In this document: positions 59,268 to 64,000 of the stretch, piece after piece
Numbering within the stretch: the first letter of the stretch is position 1
Layout of the letters: each line of letters opens with the position of its first letter
Source: Edaphocola aurantiacus
GTDB lineage: Bacteria > Bacteroidota > Bacteroidia > Chitinophagales > Chitinophagaceae
Direction: 5' to 3'
Length of the DNA stretch: 64,000 bases
Assembly: GCF_019797745.1 (NCBI RefSeq)
Contig: NZ_VOSI01000003.1
Location: 248,001 to 312,000 of the forward strand
Notes under the pieces: generated by a model
The model's input: only the letters and a program-made list of their open reading frames with translations
What the model was told of the DNA's origin: nothing
Databases searched by the model: none
Position numbers and translations under genes: made by a program

Positions 59268-60032
59268 TTAATTACTAAAATATTGTTCAATGTATGCCCT
59301 GGCCTCGTCCTGTGTATAGCAGGTGAAATTACGGTATCGATAATGTACATCAATAATCTCTTCCAGGGCATCGTTTACCAGTTCCTTATTTTGCCAGTGC
59401 GTTTTCAGGTCTGCACAAACCGTCTCCAGGCATCCCTTTTTATAAGCAATCTGTCCCAGTACATGTACCAGCGTATTGCGTACACGGGGTTTCTGATCAT
59501 GCTCCAGTCTGCGTAGCAAGGGCAGGATATCCTGCGGATGTGTACGGCCCCGCAATTCAATACCATGCACGATCTCACGCCTGATCTCAAATTGCTCATG
59601 CTCCAGGAATCGTTCCGCGTAAGCCAGTACCGGCACCGGGTTCTTCTGTCCCATCTTTTTGATCGAACCGATTACGGCATTACGCACTTGGTGGTGCGGA
59701 TCAAATAGTCCTTTTTCAAAAAAAGGCATTACCGCTTCAAAGTCGAAACAGCCGATCTCGCCTGCAGCATTAATTACTGTCTGGCGTACCAACTGGTTTT
59801 CATCCTTAAACAGTTCTTCCAGTATCTGTATGACGCGGCTTTTGGATATCGTCCCGGCCTGCACCAGCCGGCCTGTAGCAAGATAGGCATTTTTGCGTAT
59901 GTACGTATCCGGGTCGGCGAAGTATGCGTAACCCAGCTTCCATTGCCCGGCATTTGTTTCCGTACAGACGACTTCTGTCATCTGACTGAATACTCCTGCA
60001 CGTTCCTCCTTGCTTAAATCATAATAAGCCAT
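59268..60032 (-). CDS. HEAT-repeat protein, 254 aa
   Basis: About six HEAT repeats of helix pairs: DPDTYIRKNAYLATGRLV, DENQLVRQTVINAAGEIG, DPHHQVRNAVIGSIKKMG, HEQFEIRREIVHGIELRG, DQKPRVRNTLVHVLGQIA. The repeats resemble DNA-alkylation-repair or phycobilisome-lyase-type scaffolds, but no active-site residues are recognised. Its start overlaps the stop of the DUF2520 gene, so the two are translationally coupled. Role unknown. Confidence 0.87.
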   Translation of the reverse strand: MAYYDLSKEERAGVFSQMTEVVCTETNAGQWKLGYAYFADPDTYIRKNAYLATGRLVQAGTISKSRVIQILEELFKDENQLVRQTVINAAGEIGCFDFEAVMPFFEKGLFDPHHQVRNAVIGSIKKMGQKNPVPVLAYAERFLEHEQFEIRREIVHGIELRGRTHPQDILPLLRRLEHDQKPRVRNTLVHVLGQIAYKKGCLETVCADLKTHWQNKELVNDALEEIIDVHYRYRNFTCYTQDEARAYIEQYFSN

Positions 60033-60802
60033 CAGGTGTGCATTTTTTCAATAGAATTACTGATCGCCCGGTACAGGCTTTCCCATTCCGGATGGGTCTG
60101 TAGCAGCTGAACATGTACATCCATAGTACGCACATCATTACGCACTGCCGGACCGGTCTGTAAGCTGGACGGGTCCTGTATCATAGCACTGGTAAAGGTT
60201 TGCGCAATAATCGGTTTTAACAGGTCATATGGCAGCGATTGTTCTGCGCAGATTTGCGCTCCTATAGCCAGTAAATGATTGGTGAAATTATTGACCATCA
60301 CCGCTGATAGATGCAGGTATTGTCTTTGTGCATAGCTTACAGGGGTGATATGGTTAGAAATCAGTGCGGCAAATGCTTCGGCCTGCTGCGCAGCAAAACT
60401 ATTTGATGCTTCCACAACCAGGGGCACAGTTCGCTCCTGTGGCAGCTTATTTTTATTGATCGAGTACAATGGCCATACCACAGCGGTATTAATGCCGGTA
60501 GCCGCCAGCAGATCCAGCGATTGAGATCCGGCGCAGTGTACAGCCGTTTGTGTTGGTTTGAGTTTGATACCTGCAGCGAGGCCTGTAATAGCCTGGTCTT
60601 TTATACAGAACAGATACAGGTCTGCATCAGGATTTATCGCATTTGTTTCGGTAACGAGTGGAATGCCATATTGAGTGCTCAGATCCTGGGCGCTTTCTGC
60701 CCGGTGATTATACAGTTGCACAACATCAACCTTTTGATCTGCAAGTTGCTGCAGAAAAAAACGGGCTACATTTCCCGTACCCAGGATAACAATCTTCATC
60801 AT
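60032..60802 (-). CDS. Rossmann-fold DUF2520 protein
   Basis: 256 aa. NAD(P)-binding start KIVILGTGNVARFF, followed by a two-domain layout as in pyrroline-5-carboxylate reductase or ketopantoate reductase: DADLYLFCIKDQAI, TAVHCAGSQSLDLL and a helical C-terminal DUF2520 domain (YLHLSAVMVNNFTNHLLAIGAQICAEQ). Substrate unknown. It overlaps the HEAT gene and lies two bases after plsC. Confidence 0.9.
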   Translation of the reverse strand: MMKIVILGTGNVARFFLQQLADQKVDVVQLYNHRAESAQDLSTQYGIPLVTETNAINPDADLYLFCIKDQAITGLAAGIKLKPTQTAVHCAGSQSLDLLAATGINTAVVWPLYSINKNKLPQERTVPLVVEASNSFAAQQAEAFAALISNHITPVSYAQRQYLHLSAVMVNNFTNHLLAIGAQICAEQSLPYDLLKPIIAQTFTSAMIQDPSSLQTGPAVRNDVRTMDVHVQLLQTHPEWESLYRAISNSIEKMHT

Positions 60803-60804
60803 AC

Positions 60805-61548
60805 TTAACGGTTATTGATGTAATACTGTTCCATTAAACGGAACACCTGCTCTTTCAGCTGTTTTTTATCTTTCAGTTCCATACCCTCTGTTTTAATCGG
60901 GGGTAAAAAGTCGAATCTTATGGTGTGGGGCCAGGCCCAGAATTTTATATTATGCGGCAATATTTCGCCGGTGCCGAAGATGAGGCCCGGCATGACCGGC
61001 TTCTGTGCTGCAATGGCATTCATAAATGCCCCTTCATAAAAAGGTTGCAGTGGTTTGTCGGTTTTGTTACGGGTACCTTCAGGGTATAAAGTCAGGTGCA
61101 GCCCCATTTTCAGGGTATCCTGCATCTGTGTAAGGCTCTCACTGCGGCTGCGCTCCTTTTTACGGTCTACCAGTATAGAACCTGCACGATAGATGATCCC
61201 GAACAGCGGAATGCGGGCCATTTCAATTTTGGCCAGAGTTTTATTTGGTCCGGGTACCCAGGGCATAGATACAGGGATGTCTACAAGCGAATTATGGTTA
61301 ACCACTACCACATAATTCTGGCCGGGTTCAAAATATTCTTTTCCTTTTCTTTTTACCCGGCAGCCAACCAGCGGCAGGAATATGCTCATCCATATTTTAT
61401 ATGTAGGATGTATGATCCGTGCGCGTTTCGGTTCGGAAAATAACAATGCAATGCCGACAGGGATCAGTATGATCACCATAGTGATCAGGAACAGGAGCAT
61501 GCCGTAAAAGAAATAGAGATGTCCCAGTATACGTTTGATCGGATTCAT
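60805..61548 (-). CDS. plsC: 1-acyl-sn-glycerol-3-phosphate acyltransferase PlsC
   Basis: 247 aa. Membrane helix (about 9-32), then the acyltransferase motifs NHNSLVDIPVSMPW (NHX4D), GSILVDRKKERSRSES (motif II), YPEGTRNKTDKPLQPF (EGTR) and MPGLIFGTGEILP (motif IV). Makes phosphatidic acid. First gene of a four-gene leftward operon for lipid and LPS supply. Confidence 0.93.
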   Translation of the reverse strand: MNPIKRILGHLYFFYGMLLFLITMVIILIPVGIALLFSEPKRARIIHPTYKIWMSIFLPLVGCRVKRKGKEYFEPGQNYVVVVNHNSLVDIPVSMPWVPGPNKTLAKIEMARIPLFGIIYRAGSILVDRKKERSRSESLTQMQDTLKMGLHLTLYPEGTRNKTDKPLQPFYEGAFMNAIAAQKPVMPGLIFGTGEILPHNIKFWAWPHTIRFDFLPPIKTEGMELKDKKQLKEQVFRLMEQYYINNR

Positions 61549-61656
61549 GAATACGGATCGGAATTTTTGTAAGCAAAGGTACGGCAGCCTGCCATATAAA
61601 GTATCTGCCGTTCATGTAAAATAAGCAGGGTAGGGTGCATTTTTCCATTATATGAT

Positions 61657-61664
61657 TATATTTG
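61657..61664 (+). promoter_or_regulatory. -7 box of the proline dehydrogenase gene
   Basis: TATATTTG matches TAnnTTTG; the ATG follows 35 bases later. Confidence 0.6.
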
Positions 61665-61698
61665 CGGATAAATTTTGATTACATAACTATTATTTTCA

Positions 61699-62865
61699 AT
61701 GTCTCTTTCTTTCGATAACACCGAGATCGCATTCCGCTACAAAAATGACAAACAACTGAAACAGGCTAATTTCTTGTTCAACTCAATGTCTTCTTCTACG
61801 CTTACCCGTATAGGAATCGCCTTTACCAGCGCGGCATTAAAGATGAACCTGCCTATTACCGGGTTGATTAAGCGTACCATTTTTGAACAATTCTGTGGTG
61901 GCGAGACCCTGCAGGAAGTGGCCAACACTGCCGAAATGCTGGCGAAGTACAATGTAGGCGTAGCACTGGATTATGGTGTGGAAGGAAAATCGGGAGAGGC
62001 TGAATTTGATAAAGCTGTTCCGGAATTTATTAAGGCCATACAATATGCGGCCTCTCAAAAGAATATCCCTTTTATTCCCATAAAAGTTACCGGTTTTGCC
62101 CGTTTCAGCCTGCTTGAAAAAGTGCATGCGCAGGTACCTCTGAATGCTGACGAAGAAAAAGAATATGCGAGAGTGCAGGATCGTATCGATGCGATCTGCA
62201 GCGTTGCCAATGATCATAATCTCATGATCCTGGTAGATGCAGAAGAATCCTGGATACAAAGACCGGTAGACGAACTGACTGACGCCATGATGGAGCGCTA
62301 TAACAAAGGGAAAGTTGTTGTATTCAATACCTTCCAGTTATATTGCCACGATCGCCTGGCTTTCCTGAAAGTTTCGCATGAGCGTGCAAAAGACAAAGGG
62401 TATATACTGGGTGCCAAGCTGGTACGCGGTGCTTATATGGAAAAAGAAAGAAGCCGTGCTATTGAAATGGGCTACCAGAGCCCCATTCAGCCAGATAAAG
62501 CATCTACTGATAAAGATTACAATGCAGCAGTATCGTATTGTCTGAATCATCATGAAGCAATCGCTACATTTATAGGAACACATAATGAAGACAGCTGCCT
62601 GATTGCGGCTGATATCATGAAACAAAAAGGATTGCCAAACGATACGCCTAAAGTGTATTTTGCGCAATTGTTCGGTATGAGTGATAATATGACCTTCAAC
62701 CTGGCCAATGAAGGATACCATGCCTCTAAATACCTTCCTTACGGTCCGGTAAAAGATGTAATCCCTTACCTGATGCGCCGTGCACAGGAAAATACTTCAG
62801 TAAAAGGACAAACCGGCCGGGAGTTGTCACTGATCAAAAAAGAAATTCAAAGAAGAAAATTGTAA
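61699..62865 (+). CDS. Proline dehydrogenase (monofunctional)
   Basis: 388 aa. Flavin-dependent TIM barrel: FCGGETLQEVANTAEMLAKYNVGVALDYGVEGK, PFIPIKVTGFARFSLLEKV, LMILVDAEESWIQRPVDELTD, KLVRGAYMEKER and GTHNEDSCLIAA, with YLPYGPVKDVIPYLMRRAQENTS at the end. Oxidises proline to pyrroline-5-carboxylate and passes electrons to quinone. No P5C dehydrogenase is fused, unlike PutA of proteobacteria. Upstream Bacteroidota promoter. Confidence 0.93.
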   Translation: MSLSFDNTEIAFRYKNDKQLKQANFLFNSMSSSTLTRIGIAFTSAALKMNLPITGLIKRTIFEQFCGGETLQEVANTAEMLAKYNVGVALDYGVEGKSGEAEFDKAVPEFIKAIQYAASQKNIPFIPIKVTGFARFSLLEKVHAQVPLNADEEKEYARVQDRIDAICSVANDHNLMILVDAEESWIQRPVDELTDAMMERYNKGKVVVFNTFQLYCHDRLAFLKVSHERAKDKGYILGAKLVRGAYMEKERSRAIEMGYQSPIQPDKASTDKDYNAAVSYCLNHHEAIATFIGTHNEDSCLIAADIMKQKGLPNDTPKVYFAQLFGMSDNMTFNLANEGYHASKYLPYGPVKDVIPYLMRRAQENTSVKGQTGRELSLIKKEIQRRKL

Positions 62866-62885
62866 CCCTTTTAACCCTCCAGATA

Positions 62886-64000
62886 TTGCTGCGGTATACC
62901 CTCATATTGCTGTTACTGTTGTTGCCTTTCCGCTACGGAATAGCACAGACAGGTGTATCGGCAGCTGATCGTTACCTTACCAGGGCAAACCTGTTTATGG
63001 GGGAAAAGAACCTGCGTAAAGCAGAACAGTTCTATAAAAAAGCACTCAATGCAGCACCGCATTCGCCGGAGGTGTACAGTATATTGGGTAAGTTTTATTT
63101 CGACCAGGGCCGGTACCAGGATGCCTCTTATGTATTCGAATCCGGCACCAAATCCTGTTCCGGTGGTACACAGATATTTGCTATTCCTCTTGCCAATGCA
63201 CTGATGCGGTCCGGTAATGCGGAGAAAGCAGGTATTGTGCTGCGTAGCTATCATGTATCTCCTCAGGCCAAACCACAACTGAAAGAAGAGGTAGCAGCCC
63301 TGCAACGCTCTATAGATTTTGGCCGCCTGATCGGGTATCATAAATACAATGTAAAAGTTACTTTGTTGGGTGATAGTGTGAATAGTGTCGATGACGATTA
63401 TTTTCCCTCATTTTCCGGGGTGCGTAAAGACCTTATTTTTACCCGCCGCAGCAATGGCCTGAATGAAGATTTTTTCATCAGCACGCTGGATAGTTGCGGA
63501 GACTGGACGCTGGCCCGGGATATGGGTTTCCCGCTCAATTCTCCTTTTCCTGAATGTGCACAGGTACGCTCCTTTAATGATAAGTACATGATCTATCAAA
63601 AGTGCGATAACCGTAGTCCCAATGGCTGGGAGATGGGTGGTTGTGATCTTTACCTGTCCTATGCTACAGCCTTTGGCTGGTCTGTACCACGTCCTTTTGG
63701 ATATACCATAAATACCACAGCATATGAAGGCATGCCGGCACTTGCTTCTGATGAGACGGCATTGTATTTTGTCAGCGACAGAGAAGGCGGGTATGGCGGC
63801 AAAGATATCTGGGTAAGCTATTTCAAAAAAGGATACTGGCAGGTGCCTGAGAATCTTGGCCCCGGTATCAATACAGATAAAGATGAGCTCACTCCGGTAA
63901 TCGCTGCCGATGGCAAGACACTATATTTCGCATCTAAAGGCCACAGTGGTTTCGGCGGTTTTGATATGTTTGTATCCCGCCAGCAACCCGATGGTAAATG
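62886..64000 (+). CDS. PD40/TPR (OmpA-type) exported protein, 3' end outside window
   Basis: The proposed start is a TTG (MLRYTLILLLLLLPFRYGIAQ), giving a fine signal peptide; no ATG or GTG lies upstream in frame before the previous gene. It continues with a TPR-like region (AADRYLTRANLFMGEKNLRKAEQFYKKALNAAPHSPEVYSILGKFY) and PD40/WD40-like beta-propeller repeats (FVSDREGGYGGKDIWVSYF, LYFASKGHSGFGGFDMFVS). This layout is typical of Bacteroidota OmpA-family PD40 proteins, including the PorE group of the T9SS. The gene runs off the right edge, so an OmpA domain may lie outside. It follows the proline dehydrogenase by 20 bases. Confidence 0.85.
   Translation, partial: MLRYTLILLLLLLPFRYGIAQTGVSAADRYLTRANLFMGEKNLRKAEQFYKKALNAAPHSPEVYSILGKFYFDQGRYQDASYVFESGTKSCSGGTQIFAIPLANALMRSGNAEKAGIVLRSYHVSPQAKPQLKEEVAALQRSIDFGRLIGYHKYNVKVTLLGDSVNSVDDDYFPSFSGVRKDLIFTRRSNGLNEDFFISTLDSCGDWTLARDMGFPLNSPFPECAQVRSFNDKYMIYQKCDNRSPNGWEMGGCDLYLSYATAFGWSVPRPFGYTINTTAYEGMPALASDETALYFVSDREGGYGGKDIWVSYFKKGYWQVPENLGPGINTDKDELTPVIAADGKTLYFASKGHSGFGGFDMFVSRQQPDGK

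Noticed and set aside
1-64000. CRISPR array
   Set aside because: No regularly spaced direct repeats with unique spacers were seen; repeats found are two- or three-copy palindromic elements.

Overview
The window comes from a Bacteroidota chromosome, most likely in the class Chitinophagia. The signs are four secreted proteins with type IX secretion (T9SS) sorting domains, the Bacteroidota promoter signature (TTG upstream, TAnnTTTG at -7) in front of many genes, few clear Shine-Dalgarno sequences, TonB/TBDR genes, a Bacteroidota-type rplM-rpsI-rpsB operon and the tiny ribosomal protein Thx. No genus can be fixed from the sequence alone.

Region 1 (about 1-13,900) is accessory and visibly AT-rich. 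It holds an edge-truncated gene resembling abortive-infection (putAbiC-like) proteins, two mini-genes sharing an N-terminus, a large T9SS surface protein, a LuxR-type response regulator broken by an in-frame TAA, a lipoprotein with a glycine-rich bacteriocin-like C-terminus followed by a two-helix membrane protein (possible immunity protein), several small unknown genes, an elaborately folded non-coding segment, a coiled-coil/TIR protein with a tightly linked partner, a retropepsin-like protease with a 57-aa companion, and an IS1595-type transposase. It stops against the 3' end of mnmE, the kind of site used by integrative elements such as SGI1.

Region 2 (13,900-42,400) is mostly core: mnmE/TonB receptor/DedA, PspC, Thx, HU, ispH, a hotdog thioesterase, a saccharopine dehydrogenase-like protein, rpe, dnaB, rpsB-rpsI-rplM, recN-ctlX-arginine deiminase, two TPM-domain proteins, DUF1573, a UbiA prenyltransferase, a GT39 transferase, thrS, a YihY/BrkB protein and purC.

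Region 3 (42,400-64,000) mixes envelope and core genes: T9SS proteins, three TonB-C-domain genes in a row, a fatty-acid hydroxylase, Crp-like regulator/yceI, paired exported unknowns, a glycosyltransferase, guaA, DUF3467, a tRNA with CAT anticodon, a probable ~50-nt small RNA, a plsC-DUF2520-HEAT-kdsC operon, proline dehydrogenase and an edge-truncated PD40 protein.

A palindromic repeat family occurs three times (13.1-13.5 kb, 20.4-20.6 kb, 54.9-55.0 kb). One copy lacks a 318-bp centre that in another copy is flanked by a 9-bp direct repeat. Very long perfect hairpins acting as bidirectional terminators separate most convergent genes. The best candidates for something undescribed are the 7.9-8.1 kb structured segment, the TIR and retropepsin gene pairs, the lipoprotein/membrane-protein pair, and the small RNA carrying an anti-Shine-Dalgarno-like sequence.
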